A stretch of 64,000 nucleotides of DNA from Streptomyces sp. NBC_01463 (GTDB taxonomy: Bacteria > Actinomycetota > Actinomycetes > Streptomycetales > Streptomycetaceae), in contig CP109468.1 in the NCBI GenBank assembly GCA_036227345.1, positions 2,232,001 through 2,296,000 on the forward strand, given 5' to 3'. Made by a program: the position numbers and the translations under genes. The notes below the pieces were generated by a model. The model made no database searches and was not told the DNA's origin. It was given only the letters and a program-made list of their open reading frames with translations. Below are positions 23,707 through 32,739 of this stretch, piece by piece. The first letter of the stretch is position 1; the number at the start of each line of letters is the position of its first letter.

Positions 23707-24702
23707 TCAGCCCTTCGGGGGCCTGGGGGCCTCGGGGTCCTCGGGGAAGCGCGTGTACGGAAGCGCCGGGCGTTCCAGCGGCGGGAGCTCAGGAAGGCGG
23801 TCCCAGGGGATCTGGCGCTCGCGCAGGTCCTTCCTGATCCGTTCGGCGAGCTTCCTCGTGTCACGGCGGTTCATCATCGCGCCGACGGCGGCGCCGATCA
23901 TGAACGGGATGAGGTTGGGCAGATCGCGCACGGTGCGCTTCATGATCTGCTGGCGCAGCTCACGCTTCATCTGGCCGCCGAGGGCCGCGTTGACCGTCGT
24001 CGGGTGGGTGACGTCGATACCGCGCTCCTCCGTCCAGGACGTGAGGTAGGCGGTGGAGCGCTGGCCGAGGGTGCCGGGCGGGCGCAGTCCGTAGACCTCG
24101 TGCAGCTCGGCGACGAGTTTCATCTCGATCGCGGCCACACCGGTGATCTCCGCGGCCAGCTCGGCGAGCATGGCGGGCGGTACGGGCATCATGGCCGCGG
24201 CGCCGATTCCGGCGCCGACGGTGGCGGTGCCCTTGCTCGCGCCGGCGATGAGCCGGTCGGCGATCTCCTCGGGCCCCAGGCCCGGGAAGTGCCGGCGCAG
24301 GGTGGCGAGGTCGCGTACGGGGACGCGGGGAGCGATATCGATGATCAGGTCGGCGATATGACCGATCGCGGCCTTGGCGCTCTCCCCGCCCTTGCGTACG
24401 CCCCGTTTCACTGACTTCAGACGGCCTGCCCCGGTCACGGGCTCCGTCCTGTCGACCTGTCCGGCCCTGTCGGCCGCGTCGACTTCCGCAGCCGCCTCGA
24501 TGGCCGCGACAGCTGCTTCGACTGCTTCGAGCGAGGCCGGCCGGCCTCGCCCGTCGTCATCCTGTTCGCCCGGCGTGGGTGGCAGGGCGGACTGCTCGGC
24601 AGGCGCTGTCACGCCCTCTGCCGGGCCTGTCCCGCCCTGTTGCGCCTCCGGCCCCTTCTTGCGCCGGATGCGCCGCTTCCGGAACGGTGTGTCCCCTGCC
24701 AC
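23707..24702 (-). CDS. conserved actinobacterial protein, EcsC-like helical region
   Basis: Protein of 331 residues. A basic N-terminus (RKRRIRRKK) and a low-complexity region (to about 110) precede a helical domain with Gly/Ala-rich stretches (GASKGTATVGAGIGAAAMMP, and LIPFMIGAAVGAMMNRRDTRKLA near 275) that could associate with membrane. The general look is EcsC-like, but I cannot assign a function. The GTG start lies 13 bases after the DUF4193 stop, so both form an operon. The last 30 residues are Pro-rich. Confidence 0.75.
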   Translation of the reverse strand: MAGDTPFRKRRIRRKKGPEAQQGGTGPAEGVTAPAEQSALPPTPGEQDDDGRGRPASLEAVEAAVAAIEAAAEVDAADRAGQVDRTEPVTGAGRLKSVKRGVRKGGESAKAAIGHIADLIIDIAPRVPVRDLATLRRHFPGLGPEEIADRLIAGASKGTATVGAGIGAAAMMPVPPAMLAELAAEITGVAAIEMKLVAELHEVYGLRPPGTLGQRSTAYLTSWTEERGIDVTHPTTVNAALGGQMKRELRQQIMKRTVRDLPNLIPFMIGAAVGAMMNRRDTRKLAERIRKDLRERQIPWDRLPELPPLERPALPYTRFPEDPEAPRPPKG

Positions 24703-24715
24703 GGCCGACCGGACC

Positions 24716-25012
24716 TCAGTCGCAGTCGCGGCAGATCGGCTGGCCGTTCTTCTCGCGGGCCAGCTGGCTGCGGTGGTGCACGAGGAAGCAGCTCATGCAG
24801 GTGAACTCGTCGGCCTGCTTGGGCAGGACCCTCACGGCCAGTTCTTCGTTGGACAGGTCTGCGCCGGGCAGCTCCAGTCCTTCGGCCGCGTCGAATTCGT
24901 CGACGTCGACGGCGGACGCCGTCTTGTCGCTCCGGCGAGCCTTGAGCTCTTCAAGGCTGTCCTGATCGACGTCGTCGTCGGTCTTGCGTGGGGTGTCGTA
25001 ATCCGTTGCCAT
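24716..25012 (-). CDS. DUF4193 zinc-binding protein
   Basis: Protein of 98 residues. An acidic Asp/Glu-rich N-terminal half (about 1-60) precedes a zinc-ribbon-like C-terminus with CMSC and CRDC knuckles (about 72-97) around LVHHRSQLAR. Conserved in actinobacteria as DUF4193; its resemblance to RNA polymerase-associated small proteins has been noted, but function is not established. A GGGGGAG ribosome site precedes the ATG. Confidence 0.9.
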   Translation of the reverse strand: MATDYDTPRKTDDDVDQDSLEELKARRSDKTASAVDVDEFDAAEGLELPGADLSNEELAVRVLPKQADEFTCMSCFLVHHRSQLAREKNGQPICRDCD

Positions 25013-25418
25013 TGTCGCTCTCCCCCTCTGGGTGTCTGCGGTGTCTCAGCGCACGTAACGCGTGAGAGGCCGGACTTGTGCCCGACCCGAGGCGGAGATT
25101 TTGCCTCACATCAAGGTCTGTTACTCAATCGACACCCAAAAGGACCGCTCGAGAGTGATCGGCTTGGGTGGCGATGGGGACCGTACACGGTCCCGGCGGC
25201 GTCCATTACAGGCGCCACCCCGTGTACTTCCCGTGATATTGGGCCCCGAAAACCCCGATTATCGCCGGATTTCCGAAGGGATGCCTGATCACGGAGTGTG
25301 GATGGGCGGAAATTCGCTCCTGTGATCGATCACACACGGATCCTCCGGGACCGCGTCCCGAAAATTCCGCTCAAAGCGAACAAAAATAATCCATGCGCAC
25401 CACGCCTCGCCCGGCCTC
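25013..25418. other. non-coding region upstream of the DUF4193 gene
   Basis: 406 bases, with relatively AT-rich patches. They must hold the DUF4193 promoter; I could not assign -35/-10 boxes with confidence. A perfect 14-base palindrome lies at 25321-25334. No terminator hairpin for cutS was recognised. Confidence 0.55.
25321..25334. repeat. perfect palindrome TGTGATCGATCACA
   Basis: A 14-base self-complementary sequence in the gap between cutS and the DUF4193 gene. Its half-site resembles Crp/FNR-type TGTGA-TCACA but with a 4-base rather than 6-base spacer. Confidence 0.75.
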
Positions 25419-26654
25419 TCAGACCGGCAGTGAGACGCGCATCACAAGGCCACCGCCCTCGCGGGGCTCCGCGATGATACGGCCTCCGTGAGCGCGCGCG
25501 ACGGAGCGTGCGATCGACAGGCCGAGACCGACCCCCTTGTCGCTGCCCGTCCGCTCCGTACGCAGCCGCCTGAAGGGCTCGAAGAGGTTGTCGATCTCGT
25601 AGGCGGGCACCACGGGTCCGGTGTTCGTGACGACCATCAGCGCCTGTCCGGGCATCAGCTCCGTGGTGACCTCGACCCAGCCGTCCTCGGCGACGTTGTA
25701 GCGCACCGCGTTCTGTACGAGGTTCAGCGCGATCCGCTCCAGCAGGACGCCGTTTCCCTGGACGACGGCCGGGGCCAGCTCGGCCCGCATCTCCACGCCC
25801 TTGGCCTCGGCCTCGCCCCGCGCCTGGTCCAGCGCGCGGGAGGCCACCTCGGCCAGGTCGACGGGTTTGCGCTCGACGATCTGGTTGTCGCTGCGGGCGA
25901 GCAGCAGCAGGCCCTCCACGAGCTGCTCACTGCGCTCGTTGGTGGCCAGCAGCGTCTTGCCGAGCTGCTGGAGCTCCGGGGGCGCCGCGGGATCGGAGAG
26001 GTGGACCTCCAGCAGCGTGCGGTTGATGGCCAGGGGCGTGCGCAGCTCGTGCGACGCGTTCCCGACGAACCGCTGCTGCGCGGTGAAGGCCCGCTCCAGC
26101 CGCTCCAGCATGTCGTCGAAGGTGTCGGCCAGCTCCTTGAGCTCGTCGTCCGGCCCGTCCAGCTCGATGCGGCGGGACAGGTCCGTGCCGGCCACGCGGC
26201 GTGCGATGCGGGTGATCCGGCCCAGCGGCGAGAGCACCCGTCCCGCCATGGCGTAGCCGAAGGCGAAGGCGATGACGCTCAGGCCGACGAGGGCCAGCAG
26301 CGAGCGGTTCAGGAGCGTGTCGAGCGCCTGTTGGCGCTGGTGGTTGACGCAGGAGTTCATCGCTGAGTTGACGGCGTTCGGTGAGCTCCCCTCCCCCAGC
26401 AGGTTGCAGATCTCGCTGGACACATGCCCGTCGACGATCTTGAACGGCAGTTCGCTGCCCACGTGCAGGGCCTGCGCGGCCAGCATGTAGATGATCGACA
26501 GCAGCAGGATGCCGGCGATCAGGAACATGCCGCCGTACAGCAGCGTGAGACGTATCCGGATGGTCGGGCGCAGCCAGGGGTACGGGGGCTCCTGCTGCTT
26601 GGGCTCCCAGGTGGGTTTGGGGGGCGCCGCCACGGGCGGCGGGACAGTGGGCAC
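25419..26654 (-). CDS. cutS: CutS sensor histidine kinase
   Basis: Kinase of 411 residues. Two membrane helices (about 35-55 and 120-142) bracket an extracellular domain of about 60 residues containing exactly two cysteines (EICNLL and NSCVN). HAMP (about 142-195), HisKA with phospho-His in NASHELRTPL, and HATPase (N-box QNAVRYN, G box GLGLSIARSVA) follow. Published work on S. coelicolor/venezuelae CutS proposes that these two cysteines sense extracellular disulfide bonding in a secretion-stress response. The GTG at 26654 lies 5 bases after the cutR stop, and the length is close to the 414 residues of S. lividans CutS. Confidence 0.93.
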   Translation of the reverse strand: MPTVPPPVAAPPKPTWEPKQQEPPYPWLRPTIRIRLTLLYGGMFLIAGILLLSIIYMLAAQALHVGSELPFKIVDGHVSSEICNLLGEGSSPNAVNSAMNSCVNHQRQQALDTLLNRSLLALVGLSVIAFAFGYAMAGRVLSPLGRITRIARRVAGTDLSRRIELDGPDDELKELADTFDDMLERLERAFTAQQRFVGNASHELRTPLAINRTLLEVHLSDPAAPPELQQLGKTLLATNERSEQLVEGLLLLARSDNQIVERKPVDLAEVASRALDQARGEAEAKGVEMRAELAPAVVQGNGVLLERIALNLVQNAVRYNVAEDGWVEVTTELMPGQALMVVTNTGPVVPAYEIDNLFEPFRRLRTERTGSDKGVGLGLSIARSVARAHGGRIIAEPREGGGLVMRVSLPV

Positions 26655-26659
26655 CGGCG

Positions 26660-27313
26660 TCAGATCCGGTATCCGGAACCGGGCACCGTGACGATCACGG
26701 GCGGCTCGCCGAGCTTGCGCCGCAGGGTCATGACGGTCACCCGGACCACGTTGGTGAACGGGTCGGTGTTCTCGTCCCACGCCTTCTCCAGGAGCTGCTC
26801 GGCCGAGACGACGGCGCCCTCGCTGCGCATCAGGACCTCCAGCACGGCGAACTCCTTGGGGGCGAGCTGGACCTCCTGCTCGCCCCGGAAGACCTCGCGG
26901 CGGTTGGGGTCGAGCTTGATTCCCGCGCGCTCCAGGACGGGCGGCAGGGCCACCGTCGTACGGCGGCCGAGGGCCCGGACCCGGGCCGTCAGCTCGCTGA
27001 AGGCGAAGGGCTTGGGCAGATAGTCGTCGGCGCCGAGCTCAAGCCCCTCCACACGGTCGCTGACGTCCCCGGACGCGGTGAGCATGAGCACCCTGGTCGG
27101 CATGCCCAGCTCGACGATCCGGCGGCAGACATCGTCCCCGTGCACCAGGGGGAGGTCGCGGTCCAGGACCACGACGTCGTAGTCGTTGACCTCGATGCGC
27201 TCCAGGGCCGCGGCACCGTCGTACACGACATCGACGGCCATGGCCTCGCGGCGCAATCCGGTGGCCACCGCATCGGCGAGCAGCTGCTCGTCCTCCACGA
27301 CGAGTACGCGCAC
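26660..27313 (-). CDS. cutR: CutR response regulator
   Basis: OmpR-type regulator of 217 residues, the same length as S. lividans CutR, and to my recollection nearly identical. The receiver has phospho-Asp in VVVLDRDLPL (about 51) and KPFAF; the winged helix has the LAPKEFAVLEVL, VVRVTVMTLRRKLGE and VPGSGYRI segments. It forms an operon with cutS. CutRS was first reported in copper metabolism, later in antibiotic control and envelope stress, and is now linked to protease genes. Confidence 0.95.
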   Translation of the reverse strand: MRVLVVEDEQLLADAVATGLRREAMAVDVVYDGAAALERIEVNDYDVVVLDRDLPLVHGDDVCRRIVELGMPTRVLMLTASGDVSDRVEGLELGADDYLPKPFAFSELTARVRALGRRTTVALPPVLERAGIKLDPNRREVFRGEQEVQLAPKEFAVLEVLMRSEGAVVSAEQLLEKAWDENTDPFTNVVRVTVMTLRRKLGEPPVIVTVPGSGYRI

Positions 27314-27682
27314 GGCGCTTCCTTCCTTAGAACTTCACAACAGGTCTTCAAAACGGCCGTACGGGCCCGCGGACCGTGATCCGGACCACGCCTCGGCACG
27401 GGCCGTGCGGCTCCATCCTGCCCGTAACACGTATAAACCGGCGGTAAGACGGCGCGGCCCCACCTGCGGCTTCCGGGAAACCGGCGGATTCCCGGGCCAG
27501 TTGAGGTTTCTCTGAGGGTTGGGCCGGGGAGGACGAATTCACACCCGCGATCACGTCTCGTATGTGGCGTGCCACAGGCCCCTCCGTCCCCCGGAGATTG
27601 CGTGATCACCCGCCCTACCGCTTCGGCGGAGGGAAACCCGGGCACACCCCCGTGCCACCGACCCACGATGAGGGGGCGCTTC
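27314..27682. other. divergent non-coding region, cutR and 57-residue gene
   Basis: 369 bases holding the cutR promoter on one strand and the small gene's promoter on the other. No clear riboswitch or hairpin was recognised. Confidence 0.5.
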
Positions 27683-27856
27683 ATGGACGCTTTCACCGCA
27701 GGTCTGCTGCAACGCATCCAGACCACCGAGTCCGACCTCACGAAAGCCCGCGAGACGGGCGACGACTTCCTTGCGGACGTCGAGCAGGGCGAGCTGGACG
27801 ACCTGCACCGCCTCGCGGCGGAGCACGGTGTCCACATCGGCGCCTCGAGCGTCTGA
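27683..27856 (+). CDS. small conserved cytosolic protein
   Basis: Protein of 57 residues, acidic and predicted all-helical (two amphipathic helices about 3-30 and 35-50). No known motif. I chose the ATG at 27683 because GAGGGGG precedes it; an upstream ATG at 27668 would place that site inside the gene. A good hairpin terminator follows, supporting a real short transcript. It resembles a small helical protein conserved in streptomycetes; function unknown. Confidence 0.7.
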   Translation: MDAFTAGLLQRIQTTESDLTKARETGDDFLADVEQGELDDLHRLAAEHGVHIGASSV

Positions 27857-27864
27857 GCTGTCGC

Positions 27865-27908
27865 AGGAAGGCCCCGCGGTGCCGCATCGGCACCTGCGGG
27901 GCCTTCCT
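27865..27908 (+). terminator. terminator after the 57-residue gene
   Basis: AGGAAGGCCCCGC (27865-27877) pairs perfectly with GCGGGGCCTTCCT (27896-27908), an 18-base loop. It also faces the inositol monophosphatase gene end at 27967. Confidence 0.8.
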
Positions 27909-27966
27909 GGTTCCGGTGGCGCCCACGGCCCGTACAGCGGTGTGCGCGGGCGCCGCGGGGGCGGGC

Positions 27967-28785
27967 TCAGTCGTGCCAGGCGCCCAGTTCCTCCAGGAGG
28001 GCCTGGAGGGGTTCGAAGACGCCCGGTGACGCGGCGACCGCCAGTCCGCCGTCGGCGGGCAGACCGGGCCGCCCGCCGGTGAGCGCGCCCGCCTCCCGGG
28101 CGATGAGGTCGCCGGCCGCGAGGTCCCACGGGTGCAGGCCGCGCTCGTAGTAGCCGTCGAGCCGGCCCGCCGCCACGTCGCACAGGTCGATCGCCGCGGA
28201 GCCGCCGCGCCGGATGTCGCGCAGCCTCGGGATGAGCACGCGTGCCACGTCCGCCTGGTGCGCGCGGACGTCGGCGACGTAGTTGAATCCGGTCGACACG
28301 AGCGCCTGCGCGAGCGGCGGCGCGGGCCGGCAGCGCAGCCGGGCACCCTCGCCGTACGCCCCGCCCTTTGCGTACGCACCGCCGCCGACGACCGCGTGGT
28401 AGGTCTCCCGGCGCATCGGGACCTCCACCACGCCCACGACCCGCTCCCCGTCCCGTTCGGCGGCGACGGAGACGGCCCAGGTGGGCAGCCCGTAGAGATA
28501 GTTCACGGTGCCGTCGAGCGGGTCGATGACCCAGCGGATGCCGCTGGTGCCCTCGGAGCTGGCGCCCTCCTCGCCGAGGACGCCGTCATCGGGACGGCGC
28601 TCGGCCAGGAAGCCGGTGATCAGCTTCTCGGCGGCGATGTCCATCTCGGTGACGACGTCCACCGGGCTGGACTTGGTCGCGGCCACCCCCAGGTCGGCGG
28701 GGCGGCCGTCGCGCAGCAGCGCACCGGCGCGACGGGCGACGTCCAGCGCGAGGTCGAGCAGTTCGGACAGCAGGGGGTCGGTCAC
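27967..28785 (-). CDS. inositol monophosphatase family protein
   Basis: Mg2+-dependent phosphatase of 272 residues. Metal site I motif GEEG at about 88-91, DPLDGTVNY at about 104-112 and WDLAAGDLIAREAG near 215 are all present, so it should be active on inositol or a related sugar/nucleotide phosphate (extended FIG family: IMPase, FBPase, PAP phosphatase). The GTG at 28785 has a GGGAG site. The gene follows hemH by 49 bases. Confidence 0.9.
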   Translation of the reverse strand: MTDPLLSELLDLALDVARRAGALLRDGRPADLGVAATKSSPVDVVTEMDIAAEKLITGFLAERRPDDGVLGEEGASSEGTSGIRWVIDPLDGTVNYLYGLPTWAVSVAAERDGERVVGVVEVPMRRETYHAVVGGGAYAKGGAYGEGARLRCRPAPPLAQALVSTGFNYVADVRAHQADVARVLIPRLRDIRRGGSAAIDLCDVAAGRLDGYYERGLHPWDLAAGDLIAREAGALTGGRPGLPADGGLAVAASPGVFEPLQALLEELGAWHD

Positions 28786-28834
28786 GGCGCTCCCAAGGGG
28801 ATGAGGGGGTACGGGGCGGGTCGGCGGTGGCGCG

Positions 28835-29962
28835 TCACGCGTAGGGGCTGTCGGCGCCGGCGGCGGCCGGCTTGAGCGCCCGGGCGGGGCAGCAGCCGAC
28901 CGGGCAGAGGTCGTGGCTCGCCCCGAGGGCCCCGAGCGCGCACCGCTCCCGGTCGCGTCCCTGTTCGGTGGCGGCCCGCTCCAGCACCAGGTCGCGCACG
29001 GCCGCGGCGAACCGCGGGTCGGCACCGACGGTCGCGGCCCGGCGCACCGGCAGGCCGAGCTCCGCGGCCTTCGCGGCGGCCTCGGTGTCGAGGTCGTAGA
29101 GGACCTCCATGTGGTCCGAGACGAATCCGATGGGCGCCATCACCACGGCGGGGGCCCCGTCGCCGTGCAGCGACTCCAGGTGGTCGCAGATGTCGGGCTC
29201 CAGCCACGGGATGTGCGGGGCGCCGCTGCGCGACTGGTAGACGAGCTGCCAGGGGTATTCGACGCCGGTCCGCTCGGCCACCGCCGCCACGATCAGCCGG
29301 GCGACGTCCAGGTGCTCGGCCACGTACGCACCGCCGTCGCCGTGCGCCCCGACCGGTCCGGAGGAGTCGGCCGCCGAGGTGGGGATGGAGTGCGTCGTGA
29401 AGGCCAGCCGCGCACCCGTGCGCACGTCCGCGGGCAGGTCGGCCAGGGCGGCGACGATCCCCTCCACCATGGGCTCGACGAAGCCGGGGTGGTTGAAGTA
29501 GTGCCGCAGCTTGTCGACGCGCGGGACCGGCAGACCCTCGGCCTCCAGGGCGGCCAGCGACTCGGCGAGGTTCTCCCGGTACTGCCGGCAGCCGGAGTAC
29601 GAGGCGTAGGCGCTGGTCGCCAGGACGGCGATGCGGCGGTGTCCGTCGCGGACCATCTCGCGCAGGGTGTCGGTCAGGTACGGCGCCCAGTTGCGGTTGC
29701 CCCAGTACACCGGCAGGTCGAGCCCGTGATCCGCGAAGTCCTTGCGCAGGGCGTCGAGCAGCGCGCGGTTCTGGGCGTTGATCGGGCTGACGCCGCCGAA
29801 GAGGAAGTAGTGCTTGCCGACCTCCTTCAGCCGCTCCTCGGGGATTCCCCGGCCGCGGGTCACGTTCGCCAGGAACGGAACCACGTCGTCCGGTCCTTCG
29901 GGGCCTCCGAAGGAGAGCAGCAGCAGGGCGTCGTAGGGAGCGGGATCGCGCAGATCGGACAT
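28835..29962 (-). CDS. hemH (cpfC): ferrochelatase (probably coproporphyrin III ferrochelatase)
   Basis: Protein of 375 residues. The catalytic FTTHSIPTS segment holds the conserved His and the [18 protein letters not shown] segment the conserved Glu/Asp. The C-terminus has four closely spaced cysteines (RCALGALG ... [10 protein letters not shown]), as in actinobacterial [2Fe-2S] ferrochelatases. Actinobacteria use the coproporphyrin-dependent haem pathway, in which this enzyme inserts Fe into coproporphyrin III; that assignment is from family knowledge. The start at 29962 is the first with plausible upstream sequence (AGGATCGG). Confidence 0.93.
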   Translation of the reverse strand: MSDLRDPAPYDALLLLSFGGPEGPDDVVPFLANVTRGRGIPEERLKEVGKHYFLFGGVSPINAQNRALLDALRKDFADHGLDLPVYWGNRNWAPYLTDTLREMVRDGHRRIAVLATSAYASYSGCRQYRENLAESLAALEAEGLPVPRVDKLRHYFNHPGFVEPMVEGIVAALADLPADVRTGARLAFTTHSIPTSAADSSGPVGAHGDGGAYVAEHLDVARLIVAAVAERTGVEYPWQLVYQSRSGAPHIPWLEPDICDHLESLHGDGAPAVVMAPIGFVSDHMEVLYDLDTEAAAKAAELGLPVRRAATVGADPRFAAAVRDLVLERAATEQGRDRERCALGALGASHDLCPVGCCPARALKPAAAGADSPYA

Positions 29963-30122
29963 GACACCGATCCTGCCACCCGGCCCCGGCCCCGTTCCCA
30001 CCGACATCCGCCCGGCGGTCCGGCCGGGAATCCCGCTGTCGGGTCCGCCGGCCCGCCCGTAAGCTGTATCGGCCACGTTCACCCCTGACACCGCGTGTGA
30101 GCACGCCGTATCGGAGTTCCCC

Positions 30123-31370
30123 TTGCCCAGTCCCTACCGTGCGATCTTCGCCGCCCCCGGTTCCAAGGGGTTCTCAACAGCCGGTTTCTTCGGCCGGATG
30201 CCGCTGTCCATGATGGGCATCGGCGTGGTGACGATGGTGTCCCAGCTCACCGGCCGGTACGGGCTGGCGGGCGCGCTCTCCGCGACGCTCGCGATGTCGG
30301 CCGCGGTGGTCGGACCGCAGGTGTCGCGGCTGGTCGACCGGCACGGCCAGCGCCGGGTCCTGCGCCCGGTGACGCTCGTCGCGCTGGCGGCCGTGGCCGG
30401 GCTGCTGGTCTGCGCGCAGCAGCGGCTGCCCGACTGGACCCTGTTCGTCTTCGCCGCGGGCGCCGGATGCGTGCCCAGCGTCGGGTCGATGGTCCGGGCC
30501 CGCTGGGCGGAGATCTACCGCGGCAGGGCGCAGCAGCTGCACACCGCGTACGCCTGGGAGTCGATCGTCGACGAGGTGTGCTTCATCTTCGGCCCGATCA
30601 TCTCGATCGGGCTCTCCACCGCCTGGTTCCCCGAGGCGGGCCCGCTGCTCGCCGCCGGTTTCCTGCTGGTCGGGGTCTTCTGGCTGACCGCGCAGCGGGC
30701 CACCGAACCGGTGCCGCATCCGCACGCCCGGCACACCAGGGGCTCCGCGCTGGGCTCGCGCGGTCTGCAGGTGCTCGTGATCACCTTCGTGGCGACCGGC
30801 GCCATCTTCGGGGCGGTCGACGTGGTGACGGTGGCCTTCGCCGAGGAGCAGGGCCACAAGGCCGCGGCGAGCCTGGTGCTGGCGGTGTACGCGCTGGGTT
30901 CCTGCCTCGCCGGGGCCGTGTTCGGCCTGCTGCGCCTGAAGGGGAAGGCGTCCACGAGGTGGCTGGTGGGAGTGTGTGCGATGGCCGTGAGTATGATCCC
31001 CCTCCAACTGGCCGGGAGCCTGCCGTTCCTGGCCGTGGCGCTCTTTGTCGCGGGCCTCGCCATCGCACCGACGATGGTCACCACGATGGCTCTCGTCGAA
31101 CAGCACGTACCGCGCACCAGACTGACCGAGGGCATGACCTGGACCAGCACCGGGCTCGCCGTGGGTGTGGCGCTCGGCTCCTCGGCCGCGGGCTGGGTGG
31201 TCGACGCGTCCGGGGCGAAGGCGGGGTACGCGGTGCCCGCCGTGGCGGGAGCGCTCGCGGCCGCGGTGGCGTTCCTGGGGTACCGCCGGCTCAGAGGGCC
31301 GGTTCCTACGGAAGGGCGCGGGGAAGATGACCGACACCTACGCACGGACGACGACGAGCGCGTGGCGTAA
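30123..31370 (+). CDS. MFS transporter
   Basis: Major facilitator of 415 residues with about twelve membrane helices and the charged loop motif [11 protein letters not shown] between helices 2 and 3 (about 60-72), typical of drug/H+ antiporters. The substrate is unknown. The start codon is TTG, with GGAG 9 bases before it. The last 44 bases overlap the start of the lactone oxidase gene, so both are one operon. It diverges from hemH. Confidence 0.88.
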   Translation: MPSPYRAIFAAPGSKGFSTAGFFGRMPLSMMGIGVVTMVSQLTGRYGLAGALSATLAMSAAVVGPQVSRLVDRHGQRRVLRPVTLVALAAVAGLLVCAQQRLPDWTLFVFAAGAGCVPSVGSMVRARWAEIYRGRAQQLHTAYAWESIVDEVCFIFGPIISIGLSTAWFPEAGPLLAAGFLLVGVFWLTAQRATEPVPHPHARHTRGSALGSRGLQVLVITFVATGAIFGAVDVVTVAFAEEQGHKAAASLVLAVYALGSCLAGAVFGLLRLKGKASTRWLVGVCAMAVSMIPLQLAGSLPFLAVALFVAGLAIAPTMVTTMALVEQHVPRTRLTEGMTWTSTGLAVGVALGSSAAGWVVDASGAKAGYAVPAVAGALAAAVAFLGYRRLRGPVPTEGRGEDDRHLRTDDDERVA

Positions 31371-32649
31371 CTGGGCGGGGAACGTCACCGCCCGTCCGGC
31401 ACGGACCGTGTCACCCGCCTCCGTGGACGAACTGGCCGAGGCGCTGCGCCGCGCGTCCGATGACGGTCTCAAGGTGAAGCCGGTCGGCACCGGCCACTCG
31501 TTCACCGCGACCGCGGCCACCGACGGGCTGCTGATCCGCCCCGATCTGCTCACCGGCATCCGTGACATCGACCGGGCGGCGATGACGGTGACCGTCGAGG
31601 CCGGCACCCCGCTGAAGCGCCTCAACGCCGCGCTGGCCCGCGAGGGCCTCTCGCTCACCAACATGGGCGACATCATGGAGCAGACGGTCGCCGGGGCCAC
31701 CTCGACCGGCACCCACGGCACCGGCCGCGACTCGGCGTCGATATCCGCGCAGATCCGCGCCCTTGAGCTGGTCACCGCCGACGGCACGGTGCTGACCTGT
31801 TCGGCGGACGAGAACCCCGACATCTTCGCCGTCGCCCGGATCGGGCTCGGCGCGCTGGGTGTCATCACGGCGATCACCCTCGCCGTCGAACCGGTCTTCC
31901 TGCTGACGGCCCGCGAGGAGCCGATGACCTTCGACAAGGTCACGGCCGACTTCGATCAGCTGGTGACGGAGAACGAGCACTTCGAGTTCTACTGGTTCCC
32001 GCACACGGGCAACTGCAACACCAAGCGCAACAACCGGAGCGCGGGCCCCGCGGCGCCGCCCGGCAGGGTCAGCGGCTGGATCGACGACGAGCTCCTCTCC
32101 AACGGCGTCTTCCAGGTGGCCTGCTCGCTCGGCCGTGCGGTCCCCGCCACCATCCCGTCGATCGCCAAGCTCTCCAGCCGCGCCCTGTCGGCGCGCACGT
32201 ACACCGACATCCCGTACAAGGTGTTCACCAGCCCGCGCCGGGTTCGGTTCGTGGAGATGGAGTACGCCCTGCCGCGCGAGGCGGCCGTAGAGGCGCTGCG
32301 CGAGCTCAAGGCGATGGTGGACCGCTCCCCGCTGCGGATCAGCTTCCCGGTGGAGGTGCGCACCGCCCCAGCCGACGACATCGCGCTGTCCACGGCCTCG
32401 GGCCGCGAGAGCGCGTACATCGCCGTGCACCTGTACCGGGGCACGCCCTACCAGGCGTACTTCACGGCGGTCGAGCGGATCATGACCGCCCACGCCGGCC
32501 GCCCGCACTGGGGCAAGGTCAACACCCGTGACGCCGCGTACCTGGCCGGGGTGTACCCGCGGTTCGGCGAGTTCACCGCCGTACGGGACCGGCTGGACCC
32601 GGACCGGCTGTTCGCCAACGACTACCTGCGCCGGGTCCTGGGCGACTGA
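31327..32649 (+). CDS. D-arabinono-1,4-lactone oxidase (FAD-linked sugar-lactone oxidase)
   Basis: Flavoenzyme of 440 residues. An FAD-binding PCMH domain (about 10-180, with the KPVGTGHSFT and GATSTGTHGTG segments) precedes the ALO C-terminal domain, ending RLFANDYLRRVLG with the family AND/LFxNDYL motif. It oxidises aldonolactones such as D-arabinono- or L-gulono-1,4-lactone. The start at 31327 overlaps the MFS end by 44 bases. Confidence 0.93.
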   Translation: MTDTYARTTTSAWRNWAGNVTARPARTVSPASVDELAEALRRASDDGLKVKPVGTGHSFTATAATDGLLIRPDLLTGIRDIDRAAMTVTVEAGTPLKRLNAALAREGLSLTNMGDIMEQTVAGATSTGTHGTGRDSASISAQIRALELVTADGTVLTCSADENPDIFAVARIGLGALGVITAITLAVEPVFLLTAREEPMTFDKVTADFDQLVTENEHFEFYWFPHTGNCNTKRNNRSAGPAAPPGRVSGWIDDELLSNGVFQVACSLGRAVPATIPSIAKLSSRALSARTYTDIPYKVFTSPRRVRFVEMEYALPREAAVEALRELKAMVDRSPLRISFPVEVRTAPADDIALSTASGRESAYIAVHLYRGTPYQAYFTAVERIMTAHAGRPHWGKVNTRDAAYLAGVYPRFGEFTAVRDRLDPDRLFANDYLRRVLGD

Positions 32650-32666
32650 CGCCGGCCCCGTCACGC

Positions 32667-32715
32667 GGAAGCCGTCGGCCTCCGCCCCGATCGTGGGCGG
32701 AGGCCGACGGCTTCC
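32667..32715. terminator. bidirectional terminator
   Basis: A 21-base perfect stem (32667-32687 with 32695-32715) and a 7-base loop lie between the convergent lactone oxidase gene and the membrane-anchored Thr-motif gene. Confidence 0.9.
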
Positions 32716-32739
32716 GGTGGGATGCGCTGTCCGGTCCGT

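Noticed and set aside
25321..25334. Crp site
   Set aside because: The Crp consensus has a 6-base spacer; this palindrome has 4.
30174..31337. minus-strand frame opposite the MFS transporter
   Set aside because: His/Arg/Gly-rich shadow lacking a start context.
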